Shown here one piece after another: positions 30,471-40,252 of a stretch of 64,000 nt of DNA (position 1 is the first letter of the stretch; every line of letters begins with the position of its first letter). This DNA is from Thalassovita sp. Lineage in GTDB: Bacteria; Bacteroidota; Bacteroidia; Cytophagales; Flammeovirgaceae. A program made the translations under genes and the position numbers. Where the stretch lies: positions 1-64,000 of the forward strand of contig PBYL01000463.1 in NCBI GenBank assembly GCA_002729595.1. Reading direction: 5' to 3'. The notes beneath the pieces were generated by a model, which searched no databases, had not been told where the DNA came from, and was given only the letters and a program-made list of their open reading frames with translations.

Positions 30471-30908
30471 ATGAAACTTTTAGATAAAGAAATCAACCTA
30501 AAAAAAGATTTTCCAACATGGTTTAATAAGGTTTTAGGAAAATTGAATTTGCTGCCAGATAGGTTAAGTAATGGTTTGCAAAATATAACTACAGCGTTTA
30601 CTAAAGATGATAATACTTACGACCTGAAAATTCAGATGCCGGGTCTTAAGAGAAAAGATATACAGATTGAAATAAGGGATAATTATTTAATTATATCAGC
30701 TGAAAAGACATCTGAAAGAAAAAACAAAGGAAGCAACTGGTTAAGCGAATCTTACAGTTACTCATCCTATACCAGAACTTTTAAAATTCCAGATGGAGTT
30801 GATAAAGATAAAATAGATGCTCGAATGAAGCATGGAATACTTACCATTAAAATGAAATACAAATTATTAGATGGTATGAAAAACAAAAGGATGATTCCAG
30901 TTGCGTAA
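30471..30908 (+). CDS. Second Hsp20-like protein, divergent
   Basis: A 145-residue alpha-crystallin-domain protein (core about 40-135: AFTKDDNTYDLKIQMPGLKRKD, HGILTIKMKY near the end). It is more basic than its neighbour and lacks a C-terminal IxI motif (it ends KNKRMIPVA). It probably arose by tandem duplication and may form mixed oligomers with the first protein; that is inference. No separate promoter is obvious in the 88-bp gap. Confidence 0.9.
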   Translation: MKLLDKEINLKKDFPTWFNKVLGKLNLLPDRLSNGLQNITTAFTKDDNTYDLKIQMPGLKRKDIQIEIRDNYLIISAEKTSERKNKGSNWLSESYSYSSYTRTFKIPDGVDKDKIDARMKHGILTIKMKYKLLDGMKNKRMIPVA

Positions 30909-30957
30909 GTGTAGTCGGAGATAAAGTTTAGAACAGCGTAAAATGAGTGAATAGTTT

Positions 30958-30983
30958 ACCGGGCAGAAATGCCCGGTTTTTTT
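30958..30983 (+). terminator. Terminator after the hsp20 pair
   Basis: ACCGGGCA (30958-30965), loop GAAA, TGCCCGGT (30970-30977) and a T-run: a textbook intrinsic terminator with a tetraloop. Confidence 0.92.
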
Positions 30984-31000
30984 ATGTCTAATTGATTCGA

Positions 31001-32518
31001 TCAAATACTTTCCACAGCTTCCTGCTTCTTAGTATCTTCTTTTACCTGCTTGTTCAGCTTTTTATTTAATAGCATAAAAGCACTTATGGCGATAGCAAAT
31101 TGAACAAGGCAAGTCATAAGACTGTAAGATTGAAATGGATCGTACCATTTATCCACTTTAGCAGCATCTACCAAAAACCAAATAACCAAACCAGTACCAA
31201 TAGGAGGAACCAGATAGTTCATAATAATTTTCCATATAGGTTTAATTTTCCAGTCATCGTTTTGCTGTTGGTTTTCGTCTTCTCTAAGTTTATCCAGCCC
31301 ATATTTAATTAACACAATAGAAAAGAATACACCGGAGAGAATAAGTGCTACACCCCAAACAAAATCCTGATTGCCTAATATATCCAGACTAATTGCCGAA
31401 GGGATACCAAAAGCATAACTGGCAATACCAACAATTAAAAGTGCTTTGCTTCTAGAAAAACCAAAATCAACAAAAACCCTAGCAGGCAATTCTAATTGCG
31501 CGATTAATGATGAAAAACCCGCAAATGTTAAACCCATAAAGAATAAAACAGCCAGTACATTTCCACCAAACATTTTGGCAAACAATTGCGGCATCCATAT
31601 AAATGTAAGACCAGTAGAGGCAGGGCCACTGGTTTTTACAACCTCAAGTAGCTCTGTTTCAGACATTCCCATATCATTTTTTAAGATCGCGAATACTGTC
31701 CCGAAAATTACTATGGCAGAAATAAGGGATATACAGTTATTGCCTATTCCAGTAAAAAAGGCATTTTTTACAATTCCCTGCTCAGATTTCATGTAAGCGG
31801 CATAGGTGATAAAAAGCCCCCAGCCAGCACCAGTATCCCAAGCATTTTGTGTGAGTGCCTCCACCCAGATTTTAGGGTTGCTCAGTTGAGACCAATCTGG
31901 CGTAAATAAGTAATTGATTCCTTCTAGCGCACCATCTAGCGTGAGTGCTCTTATGATGCATAATATCAATATCACCAGCAAACTGGGAATTAAAACCTTA
32001 TTTACTTTCTCGATAGAAGATACGCCTTTCCAAATAGCCAAACAACCCACAACTAGAGCCAATGTGTGTGTGGCTAATGGCCAGTAACTTTCTTGATAAC
32101 TATTCCAGATAAACATGGCAGTTTCTGTGTTTTCTGGTAGTGAGTGGCTCATCATGTAGAAGAAATAATAAATACACCAACCCACCACTACAGAATAGAA
32201 AAATGTAATGGCTGTTGCTACAAAAGCCATAAAAGCACCCATCCATGTGAGTTTGCCATTTGTTGCTCCCTTCATCGCTCCAATCAATCCCATTCTAAAC
32301 TTTCTGCCAATGGCATATTCTCCTATAATTAAAGGTATACTCCATATAAGTAGAAAAATAACCCAAGCAAAAATGAAAGCTCCGGCACCACTTTCAGAAC
32401 CATTTTGAGCCACAATTCTTGGAAATCGCCAGATGTTTCCTGTACCAATTGCAATACCTAGTACACTAAGTAGAAAAGCTGTTTTTGAAGAGAATCTTTG
32501 ATGTATGCTTTTGTCCAT
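31001..32518 (-). CDS. Sodium-dependent neurotransmitter-symporter (NSS/SNF) family transporter
   Basis: A 505-residue inner-membrane protein with eleven to twelve hydrophobic segments. The first helix holds SVLGIAIGTGNIWRFPRIVAQNG, the signature of the LeuT/NSS family in which unwound TM1 binds sodium and substrate. The GWGLFITYAAYM segment matches TM6. Relatives import amino acids or related amines with sodium. The substrate is not deducible. The gene faces the GH51 gene across a long divergent gap, with no sign of shared function. Confidence 0.92.
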   Translation of the reverse strand: MDKSIHQRFSSKTAFLLSVLGIAIGTGNIWRFPRIVAQNGSESGAGAFIFAWVIFLLIWSIPLIIGEYAIGRKFRMGLIGAMKGATNGKLTWMGAFMAFVATAITFFYSVVVGWCIYYFFYMMSHSLPENTETAMFIWNSYQESYWPLATHTLALVVGCLAIWKGVSSIEKVNKVLIPSLLVILILCIIRALTLDGALEGINYLFTPDWSQLSNPKIWVEALTQNAWDTGAGWGLFITYAAYMKSEQGIVKNAFFTGIGNNCISLISAIVIFGTVFAILKNDMGMSETELLEVVKTSGPASTGLTFIWMPQLFAKMFGGNVLAVLFFMGLTFAGFSSLIAQLELPARVFVDFGFSRSKALLIVGIASYAFGIPSAISLDILGNQDFVWGVALILSGVFFSIVLIKYGLDKLREDENQQQNDDWKIKPIWKIIMNYLVPPIGTGLVIWFLVDAAKVDKWYDPFQSYSLMTCLVQFAIAISAFMLLNKKLNKQVKEDTKKQEAVESI

Positions 32519-33009
32519 ATTTATCTTCCAGAAAATTTAGATAATTGATTTAAACTTAAGATGTATCCGAATGGATTGATGAATGTGTAATTACAAATCT
32601 AAAGTGTAACTTATACACATATAAGACTGATATTGACTATAACTTATACTATTTTTGCATGACTACACCGTGAGATTAGATATTCAAGTAAAAAACTGCA
32701 CAATTTAATCTGATTACTAGAATATTTCATCAAAATCGTACAAGTAGTGGGTAAAATTTTTGAAAACTGAAATTTGAATGATCGCTACTTTTAAAAAATG
32801 ATTAAATGGGGATTTTGCAGGGTAAAATGGATGGGCTTTTTGACTGGTTGGCTGGGTTGTTTCGCATTAAATAACAATGCGTTTTTACAAAGAAATTGAA
32901 ATCATGTAAATGTAAATATGGATTGCGGGTAGTCTTTTAATTAAGACTGCCTGCTTTTGAGAAGTGTTAAATTATGATGTTTAAAAAATTAGATTTATAC
33001 AATTCTATT
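32519..33009. other. Divergent intergenic region between NSS and GH51 genes
   Basis: No gene is seen. A short stem CGCATT-N7-AATGCG followed by TTTTT lies at 32863-32886 and could act as an attenuator or weak terminator in the GH51 leader. Otherwise the stretch is A+T rich. Confidence 0.4.
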
Positions 33010-35562
33010 ATGACGAACAAACTCTTTCTATTTACACTGTTCTTTTCGGCAGTTTCATTCAAATTATTTTCTCAAGAAGCCAATATTACCATCAATACGA
33101 AAGAGTTGGGAGCATCAGTTTCGCCTAGTTTGCATGGTATCTTTTTCGAGGAAATTAGCCATGGAGGTGAAGGTGGGTTATATGCAGAGCTAATACAAAA
33201 TAGAGGATTTGAAGAAAGTCGTGTGCCAGAAGGTTGCTCTCTAGATTCTGGTTGGATTATCCCTCCAAGAACCCCGCATTTTAGAACAGGGAAAGTAATA
33301 GATTGGAAGATGAAGTTCGAACCGACCAACGATTGGCCTGCTTGGTCTCTATCAACATCCGGTAAATCTGAAGCAGAAATTTCACTTACTCAAGATCAGC
33401 CATTAACCAAAGCGACTCCAAATTCATTGCAAATAGATATTTCTAGTTATGATGAACAAGGAAGAGTAGCAGTTGTAAACGAAGGATTTTGGGGAATTAA
33501 AGTAGAAAATGGCGCCACTTATAATTTATCATTTTACCTTAGAACTGATAAAAAATATAAAAGTCCAGTAACGGTTTCGCTCGAAACAGACGAGGGAGCA
33601 GTATTGGCAAAACACACTTTTAATAAAGTAAACTCAAAAAACTGGCAAGAGCATACTTGCGCTTTAAAAGCAACGGCATCAGCAGCAAAGGCTAAATTCT
33701 ACATTACTTTTGAAGGTGAAGGAACAGCATGGTTAGATTTCGTTTCTTTATTTCCTGAAAAAACTTTTAAGAACAGACCCAATGGCATGCGTCCAGATTT
33801 GGCTCAATACTTAGCAGATTTAAAACCTGCTTTTGTAAGGTGGCCAGGTGGTTGTTTTGTAGAAGGTATTAGCGTAGAAAGTGCACCGAACTGGCAAAAA
33901 AGTTTAGGTAAATTAATCGACAGACCGGGTACTTATAGCCCTTGGGGATACTGGTCTAGTGATGGAATTGGCTACCACGAATTTTTGCAGTTTTGTGAAG
34001 ATATAGATGCAGATGCCATGTATGTATTTAATTGTGGTATCGCTTGCGAAATGCGTGCAGGGCCTTATCTGCCAGAAGATCATGTCCCATCGATTATAGA
34101 AAATGTGTTGAATGGGATTGAATATGCGATTGGTCCGGCTGATTCTGAATGGGGTAAAGTGAGAGTAGCTAACGGACATCCAGAGCCATTTCCGCTTAAA
34201 TATATAGAAGTGGGTAATGAGCAAAAAGGGCCAGAATATGGCGCTAGATTTAACACTTTCTACGAGGCAATAAAAGAAAAATATCCGCAATTAACCATTA
34301 TTGCTAGCATGGGGATTTCTCATGTAGATAAGGCAACTGTTGAGTCGATTGATAAAATGGATATGGCAGATGAGCATGCTTATAAAGGTATTTATTGGCC
34401 AATGATCTACCACGATTGGTACGATAAATATGAGAGAGGTGATTGGAAATTGTATGTAGGTGAGTATGCTTGTAACAGTGGTGTAGGTAGCGGAAATATG
34501 ATGGCGGCTTTAAACGATGCTACTTATATATTAGGTATGGAGCGCAACTCCGACATGATTACCATGACCAGTTATGCGCCGTTACTTGAAAACATGAATG
34601 ATACCGATTGGCCAGTTAACCTCATTAGGTTCGATAATGAAAGAAGCTTTGCCAGAATTTCTTACTATGCCATTCAGATGCTTAATGAGAACAAGGCGAC
34701 TGTAAACCTAGATACTAAGATTGATATTAAAGCTAGTGAAGAAGTAAGTGCATCTAAGTTTGAAGGTAAAATTGGTTTAAGCACTTGGGATACCTATGCC
34801 GAATTTAAGGATATTGAAGTCATTCAAGATGGTAAAACCATCTATCAATCAGATTTTGCGAAAAGCGCAGACGAGTGGAAAACAACCGGTGGCAACTGGG
34901 AAGTAAAAGATGGCGCTTTGGCACAAACAGATTATGGAGTTTGGCCTCTGGCAATTCTGAAAGATCAAGATTACAGCGCTTACACATTAAAACTGAAAGC
35001 AAGAAGAACTGGTGGTTACAATGCTTTTATGATTCCTATTGCCATTAAAGATCATGATAATTACCTGAGAGCACATATTGGTGCTTGGCTAAATCGTGTA
35101 GCTGCTTTTGAGTTGGTAACGAATGGCACTGATGCGATGGTAACGCAACCAGTCACACTTGAAAACCCCATTGAAACCGACAAATGGTACAATGTGGAGC
35201 TGCAAGTAAATAATGGAACCATCGATTGTTATCTAGATGGGGAGTTACTCATGACCTACAAAGACCCAAGAAGATTTTTTAGCATTGCTGGAAAAGATGA
35301 AGCAACTGGTGAAATTGTAGTGAAGGTGGTAAATGCCAGCGATAGCCCTTACCAGACGGCAATTAATTTGGAAGGTGTGGATACAGTGAATCCTGTTGGA
35401 AAAGTTATTACGCTCTCAGCAGAATCTGCCAATGACGAAAACTCTTTGGATGAACCAGAAAAGTATGTGCCTGTTGAAACTGTTTACAAAGAATTTAAAC
35501 CAGAGTTTGAAATGGCATTTAAACCTTGGTCGGTAACAGTTCTCAGAATTAGTACTAAGTAA
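33010..35562 (+). CDS. GH51 alpha-L-arabinofuranosidase, multidomain
   Basis: An exported enzyme of about 850 residues from ATG 33010 (MTNKLFLFTLFFSAVSFKLFSQ, a signal peptide); an ATG at 32974 would add 12 residues before it. A carbohydrate-binding-like sandwich lies at about 100-260. The (beta/alpha)8 domain follows, with likely acid/base Glu404 in EVGNEQKGPEYG and nucleophile Glu485 in YVGEYAC. GGCFVEG and WPGG motifs match GH51. An extra jelly-roll module of about 180 residues (from FKDIEVIQDGKTIYQ) interrupts the C-terminal region before a final sandwich strand (MAFKPWSVTVLRIS). It would release alpha-L-arabinofuranose from arabinan or arabinoxylan side chains. The GH127 gene follows by 48 bp. 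Confidence 0.9.
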   Translation: MTNKLFLFTLFFSAVSFKLFSQEANITINTKELGASVSPSLHGIFFEEISHGGEGGLYAELIQNRGFEESRVPEGCSLDSGWIIPPRTPHFRTGKVIDWKMKFEPTNDWPAWSLSTSGKSEAEISLTQDQPLTKATPNSLQIDISSYDEQGRVAVVNEGFWGIKVENGATYNLSFYLRTDKKYKSPVTVSLETDEGAVLAKHTFNKVNSKNWQEHTCALKATASAAKAKFYITFEGEGTAWLDFVSLFPEKTFKNRPNGMRPDLAQYLADLKPAFVRWPGGCFVEGISVESAPNWQKSLGKLIDRPGTYSPWGYWSSDGIGYHEFLQFCEDIDADAMYVFNCGIACEMRAGPYLPEDHVPSIIENVLNGIEYAIGPADSEWGKVRVANGHPEPFPLKYIEVGNEQKGPEYGARFNTFYEAIKEKYPQLTIIASMGISHVDKATVESIDKMDMADEHAYKGIYWPMIYHDWYDKYERGDWKLYVGEYACNSGVGSGNMMAALNDATYILGMERNSDMITMTSYAPLLENMNDTDWPVNLIRFDNERSFARISYYAIQMLNENKATVNLDTKIDIKASEEVSASKFEGKIGLSTWDTYAEFKDIEVIQDGKTIYQSDFAKSADEWKTTGGNWEVKDGALAQTDYGVWPLAILKDQDYSAYTLKLKARRTGGYNAFMIPIAIKDHDNYLRAHIGAWLNRVAAFELVTNGTDAMVTQPVTLENPIETDKWYNVELQVNNGTIDCYLDGELLMTYKDPRRFFSIAGKDEATGEIVVKVVNASDSPYQTAINLEGVDTVNPVGKVITLSAESANDENSLDEPEKYVPVETVYKEFKPEFEMAFKPWSVTVLRISTK

Positions 35563-35610
35563 AAAGACATCATCGAATTATTGACATATTAATAATATTA
35601 GAAAATCAGA

Positions 35611-38019
35611 ATGAAGAAGGTTTTAGAATTAACGCTAATTATTTTAATTATCGCCACTCCATTTGCTTGTGAGCAGAAGGAGAAAAAACAAGACTACCCA
35701 ATACAACCAGTATTATTTACCTCGGTACAATTTAACGATAGCTTTTGGGCTCCAAAAATAGAAACAAACAGAGCGACTTCTATTCCAAGTGCATTTGGCA
35801 AATGCGAAGAGACAGGCAGGTTCCACAACTTTGCTTTGGCTGGCGGCTTATCAGACGGAGAGTACATCGGAAATTTCCCTTTCGATGATACCGATGTTTA
35901 CAAAGTATTGGAAGGTGCTTCTTATACATTAGCAGTGCAAGACGACAAAAAACTGGATGCTTTTCTAGATAGTGTAATCAATTTGATTGATGCAGCGCAA
36001 GAAGAAGATGGCTATTTGTTTACGGCTCGAACCAACGAGAGTGAGCGCTTAAGAGGTTGGATGGGTTCTAAACGTTGGGAGAGATTAAACAGCCACGAAC
36101 TATACAATACAGGTCACTTACTAGAAGCAGCCGTTGCACACCACGAGGCAACAGGCAAAGACAATCTTTTAAAGATCGCGATCAAAAATGCTAACTTGAT
36201 CAATCAAGATTTTGGCCCTGCTGAGCAGCAGAAACATTGCCCTTCTGGCCACCCGATTGTTGAAATGGCACTAGTAAAATTGTATCGCGAAACTGGCGAC
36301 GATCGCTATTTAAAACTAGCTAAATATTTTATTAACGAAACTGGTATTGCTACAGATGGTCATGATTTAAGCCAGTACAGCCAAGATCATATGCCAGTGG
36401 TAGACCAAAAAGAAGCAGTTGGACATGCAGTGCGTTTTGGTTATTTGTATTCTGGTGTTACAGATGTGGCTGCACTTACAGGCGACGAAGCTTACAAAAA
36501 AGCAATTTTAAACTTGTGGGATAATGTAGTTTCTAAAAAATTATACATCACAGGTGGTATAGGTGCTAGATCGATGGGTGAGGGATTCGGTGAGAATTAC
36601 GAGCTACCAAACATGACGGCTTACTGCGAAACTTGTGCTTCCATCTCTAATGTTTATTGGAACCACCGCATGTTCTTGTTATTTGGTGATTCTAAATACT
36701 ACGATGTTTTAGAAAGAACCCTTTACAATGGTTTAATCGCAGGTATTTCTTTAAGTGGCGACAAATTTTTCTATGACAATCCATTGGAATCAGACGGTTC
36801 TCACGATCGTGCTCCTTGGTTCGATTGTGCTTGTTGTCCAGGGAACATTACCCGATTTATGGCTTCAGTTCCGGGATATCAATATGCAGTAAAAGATGAA
36901 GCTGTGTATGTAAATCTATTTGCAACAGGTGAGTCTAAACTGGATGTAGAAGGCAAGAAATTCCATTTAAAACAAACCACCAAATATCCTTGGGAAGGTC
37001 AGGTAGCTATTGAGGTAACCAAACCCATTGGTAGCGAACTTGACTTGAAAGTTAGAATTCCGGGCTGGGCTAAAAATGAAGCGATTCCTTCAGATTTATA
37101 CAAGTTTATAGAAGGGCAAAAAGGAGATGTAAAAATCAGCATCAATGGTGAAGAGGTAGACTACAAAACCGAGCAAGGTTATGCGGTGCTTTCTAAAGAT
37201 TGGGAAGCGGGTGATGTTGTTTTGGTGAATCTTCCATTAGAAGTAAAAAGGGTAGAAGCACATGAAAATGTAGTGTACGACAGAGGTAAAACTACTTTCC
37301 AAAGAGGACCGGTTGTATATTGTTTCGAGGGTGTAGATTATGATAAAGGAAGCATTTTTAGCACTTATGTTCCAGAAGGAGCGGCGGTAAATGCTGAGTA
37401 CAAAAAAGACTTTTTAGGTGGTGTAGTTACTTTAGATGTTGCCGGAAAAGGCTTGTTTAAAGAAGGTGAAACCATAAAAGAAGAGGATGTAACATTACAA
37501 GCAATTCCATATTATAGCTGGAATAACCGTGGCAAATCTGAAATGCTTATTTGGATGCCAGATAATGCTGAAACGGCTGTAGTAAGAGACATGAATTCTT
37601 TAACAGCTCAAGCGACTCCTTCAGTAGAAGGTTATGATAAAGGCTTTGGGTTAAAAGATGGCTTTACTCCAAAGAACTCAGGCGATGTAGATAAAAACTT
37701 CTTTTTCTGGTGGTTAAAAAATGGTTCAGAAGAATGGGTAAAATACGAGTTCGAGAAGCCAGTAAAAATATCTAAATCGGATGTATACTGGTTAAAATAC
37801 GACCATTACGATTACACAGCTAGAGCGCCTAAATCGTGGGAATTAGAATACTTAAAAGGTGAAGACTGGCTTCCGGTAAAAAATAAAACTTCTTATAATA
37901 CCGAACTCGACCAATTCAACTCCGTTGAGTTCGAACCAGTAACTACTACTGCCATTAGGCTAAATGCTACAATGCAAGACAGCGTTTCGGCAGGTATACT
38001 GGAATGGAGAGTTGAATAA
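35611..38019 (+). CDS. GH127 beta-L-arabinofuranosidase, lipoprotein
   Basis: An 802-residue protein with lipoprotein signal MKKVLELTLIILIIATPFAC (C20). The (alpha/alpha)6 catalytic domain keeps the zinc-thiolate site of HypBA1-type GH127: Glu340 and Cys342 in CETCAS, Cys408 (expected nucleophile) and Cys409 in DCACCPGN, and Glu324 in GEGFGE as the expected acid/base. The last 100 residues form a discoidin-like sandwich (VYWLKYDHYDYTARAPKSWELE), possibly a carbohydrate-binding module. It would remove beta-L-arabinofuranose, complementing the alpha-specific GH51 enzyme encoded just upstream. Residue roles are inferred by alignment to HypBA1 by eye. Confidence 0.92.
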   Translation: MKKVLELTLIILIIATPFACEQKEKKQDYPIQPVLFTSVQFNDSFWAPKIETNRATSIPSAFGKCEETGRFHNFALAGGLSDGEYIGNFPFDDTDVYKVLEGASYTLAVQDDKKLDAFLDSVINLIDAAQEEDGYLFTARTNESERLRGWMGSKRWERLNSHELYNTGHLLEAAVAHHEATGKDNLLKIAIKNANLINQDFGPAEQQKHCPSGHPIVEMALVKLYRETGDDRYLKLAKYFINETGIATDGHDLSQYSQDHMPVVDQKEAVGHAVRFGYLYSGVTDVAALTGDEAYKKAILNLWDNVVSKKLYITGGIGARSMGEGFGENYELPNMTAYCETCASISNVYWNHRMFLLFGDSKYYDVLERTLYNGLIAGISLSGDKFFYDNPLESDGSHDRAPWFDCACCPGNITRFMASVPGYQYAVKDEAVYVNLFATGESKLDVEGKKFHLKQTTKYPWEGQVAIEVTKPIGSELDLKVRIPGWAKNEAIPSDLYKFIEGQKGDVKISINGEEVDYKTEQGYAVLSKDWEAGDVVLVNLPLEVKRVEAHENVVYDRGKTTFQRGPVVYCFEGVDYDKGSIFSTYVPEGAAVNAEYKKDFLGGVVTLDVAGKGLFKEGETIKEEDVTLQAIPYYSWNNRGKSEMLIWMPDNAETAVVRDMNSLTAQATPSVEGYDKGFGLKDGFTPKNSGDVDKNFFFWWLKNGSEEWVKYEFEKPVKISKSDVYWLKYDHYDYTARAPKSWELEYLKGEDWLPVKNKTSYNTELDQFNSVEFEPVTTTAIRLNATMQDSVSAGILEWRVE

Positions 38020-38041
38020 TTAAAAATGGATGAATAGATAG

Positions 38042-38072
38042 AAAAAAGTCGGATACTTGTCCGGCTTTTTTT
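38042..38072 (+). terminator. Terminator after the GH127 gene
   Basis: AAAAAAGTCGGA (38042-38053) pairs with TCCGGCTTTTTT (38060-38071), one G-T wobble, followed by T. Ends the GH51-GH127 operon. Confidence 0.88.
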
Positions 38073-38301
38073 ATGCCTGAAATCTTAGCAACTGATATAA
38101 ATCTTTTACTCATAATATAGTATACACGCCTTTTAAAAATAAAATCTTCCGGCAAGCATAAAGCTATACACTGCTTGAACTTATTTCACTATATTAGAAT
38201 TTATAAAATACTTCCCGACTTACTAAACCACCAGTATTAGCATTCATACATTGCCGAACACAAGCTCGGTACATATCTTTTTTGTTAAAATTTTTTGAGT
38301 G

Positions 38302-40143
38302 ATGAATACACCCACGGCGACAAAGAATAAGGAAATTACGGTGGCAGTTTTACCTTTCCAGCTTTACAACAATCCTGATGAGTTTAGCCCTTTGCATTTA
38401 GGTTTTACAGAAGACCTCATAAATAATTTTTCGATGTTTATGGGTCTTTCGGTTATCTCCCAATATTCTACTCAGCATATTAAAGATATTTCTAACGAAA
38501 CCGAAATACAGAAACTCGGTGCCGACTATTTGGTGACAGGCAGCTTTCTAAATCTAGGTATCGATATTCGTATTGGCTTGCAACTCATCAGAACCGAAGA
38601 TAAAAAGGTGGTTTTTTCAAACCAATACAGAGTGAAGCCGGAGTCTTTACTGAATGCAGAAGATACCATTACTCAACAAATTGTAAGTATTTTGCAAGAG
38701 AAAATCGATTATGATTTACTTACTTTTTCATACAAAAAACAAACTGTACAATTAGCTGCTTACGAGAACTGGCTTATTGGTATGGATTATCTCAAAAAAT
38801 GCAGTTTAGAAGATGATCAAATAGCCAGAGAATACTTTGAAGCAGCATTAAAGATCAACCCGAAATATGCTCGTGCACATACGGGTATTTCACTTTCTTA
38901 TTTTAATGAATGGAGTTGCCAGCTTTGGGAACGTTGGGATGAAAGCCACAAAGGCGCAATGGAAAATGCTCGCAAAGCACTAGAACTGGATGAAAACGAC
39001 TATCAAGCATTAATGATTTTAGGAAGGTGTTATTTGTATTCTAATGATTTTGAAAGGGCTGAGCATTGCTTGAGAAAGTCTTTAAAAATGAATCCGAATG
39101 ATTCACAAAATCTATTACATGTGGCATTTTGGTTTACCTTTTTGGGCTATGCAGATGAAGCCGAGCAATATTATTTACGTGCTAAAAAACTCAATCCTTT
39201 CTATAATGATACCTACTATACTTATGGCATACAAGTTTATTTTGAGTTGGGCAACTATGAGAAATGTATTGAGTATGCTAAAAAAATAGATATTAATAAC
39301 TATTGGGTTGATTTGCCTGCGTATATGGCTGCCATATATTTCCACCTATCGGATATGGAAAAGGTAAAAGAGTGTTGGCAGCTTTATTTAAAAAGGTTTA
39401 AGGCTTATATTCTTAAAAATGATGCTGATACAGAGAATGCCCAAATCACCAAGAACATGGATTGGCAAACAGATTCTTTTTCGCAAAAAGCTTTTGAGTG
39501 GCATATTTCGGTAAATCCATACAGAGACAAAACCAACCTGAAACCTTTCTGGGAATTTATTTCTAACAAACTCAATATACATACGCAGCCAGAAACTGTC
39601 AAGCCAAAGAAACAGGCAGAAGCTGCCTTTGTACAAATAGGTGAAATGTGGGAAATGACTTTCCAACAAAAAACAGTAATGCTAAAAGATGCCAAAGGTT
39701 TTCACGATTTACTTGCCTTATTAAAATCACCAGAAAGAGAAATCCACTGTATGGAATTAATGGGTGTGCAAGCATCCGATTCTCAAGGCGTAGAGGTGAT
39801 AGATTTATCTGCAAAGTCTAATTATGTAAAGCGGATTAAAGAGTTGCAGCACGAAATTGCGGAGGCAGAAGATATGAATAATTATGAAGTGCTTGGCAGC
39901 TTGCAAGAAGAGTATGAACAATTGTTAGATCATCTTTCTAAAAACTTGGGCATTGATGGCAAACCCAGAGAAACTGGTTCTAGTATTGAAAAAGCACGTT
40001 CGGCAGTAACTTGGAGAATTAGGAGTGCCATTAAAAAAATAGAAAGCCAGCATCCGGCATTGGCAAAGCATTTTTCTCTTACTGTAAAAACGGGTACATT
40101 TTGTTGTTACCAACCCGAAACTCCTATAAACTGGCAATTATAA
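38302..40143 (+). CDS. FlgO/TolB-like plus TPR protein with unusual C-terminal module
   Basis: A 613-residue protein without signal peptide (a GTG at 38299 is also in frame). Residues 1-140 resemble the FlgO/TolB-type domain that precedes TPRs in adenylate-cyclase-like and regulatory proteins (VAVLPFQLYN, LGFTEDLINNFS, LGADYLVTGSFL). Four to six TPRs follow (about 155-365). The last 175 residues (MWEMTFQQKTVMLKDAKGFH, EIAEAEDMNNYEVLG, RSAVTWRIRSAIKKIE, TVKTGTFCCYQP) resemble a module I recall at the C-terminus of large ATPase/TPR regulators of Actinobacteria and Myxococcota. A signalling or DNA-binding role is plausible. It begins after the arabinofuranosidase terminator, so it is not clearly part of that operon. 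Confidence 0.7.
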   Translation: MNTPTATKNKEITVAVLPFQLYNNPDEFSPLHLGFTEDLINNFSMFMGLSVISQYSTQHIKDISNETEIQKLGADYLVTGSFLNLGIDIRIGLQLIRTEDKKVVFSNQYRVKPESLLNAEDTITQQIVSILQEKIDYDLLTFSYKKQTVQLAAYENWLIGMDYLKKCSLEDDQIAREYFEAALKINPKYARAHTGISLSYFNEWSCQLWERWDESHKGAMENARKALELDENDYQALMILGRCYLYSNDFERAEHCLRKSLKMNPNDSQNLLHVAFWFTFLGYADEAEQYYLRAKKLNPFYNDTYYTYGIQVYFELGNYEKCIEYAKKIDINNYWVDLPAYMAAIYFHLSDMEKVKECWQLYLKRFKAYILKNDADTENAQITKNMDWQTDSFSQKAFEWHISVNPYRDKTNLKPFWEFISNKLNIHTQPETVKPKKQAEAAFVQIGEMWEMTFQQKTVMLKDAKGFHDLLALLKSPEREIHCMELMGVQASDSQGVEVIDLSAKSNYVKRIKELQHEIAEAEDMNNYEVLGSLQEEYEQLLDHLSKNLGIDGKPRETGSSIEKARSAVTWRIRSAIKKIESQHPALAKHFSLTVKTGTFCCYQPETPINWQL

Positions 40144-40150
40144 GATAAGT

Positions 40151-40208
40151 GTAAGTACGCCTTACAATGTGATTTCCCCCAAACTTACATTGTAAGGCAA
40201 AAACTTAC
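40151..40208. promoter_or_regulatory. Extended palindrome between TPR-regulator and hydroxylase genes
   Basis: GCCTTACAATGT (40159-40170) and ACATTGTAAGGC (40187-40198) are perfect 12-bp arms around a 16-base spacer. Outer GTAAGT (40151-40156) and ACTTAC (40203-40208) extend the dyad. No T-run follows on the plus strand, so a simple terminator for the upstream gene is unlikely. A regulator site or an RNA structure is possible. Confidence 0.5.
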
Positions 40209-40252
40209 GCATAAGAAAGTGATTAGCAATAACACTTTAAAATCTTATAATT

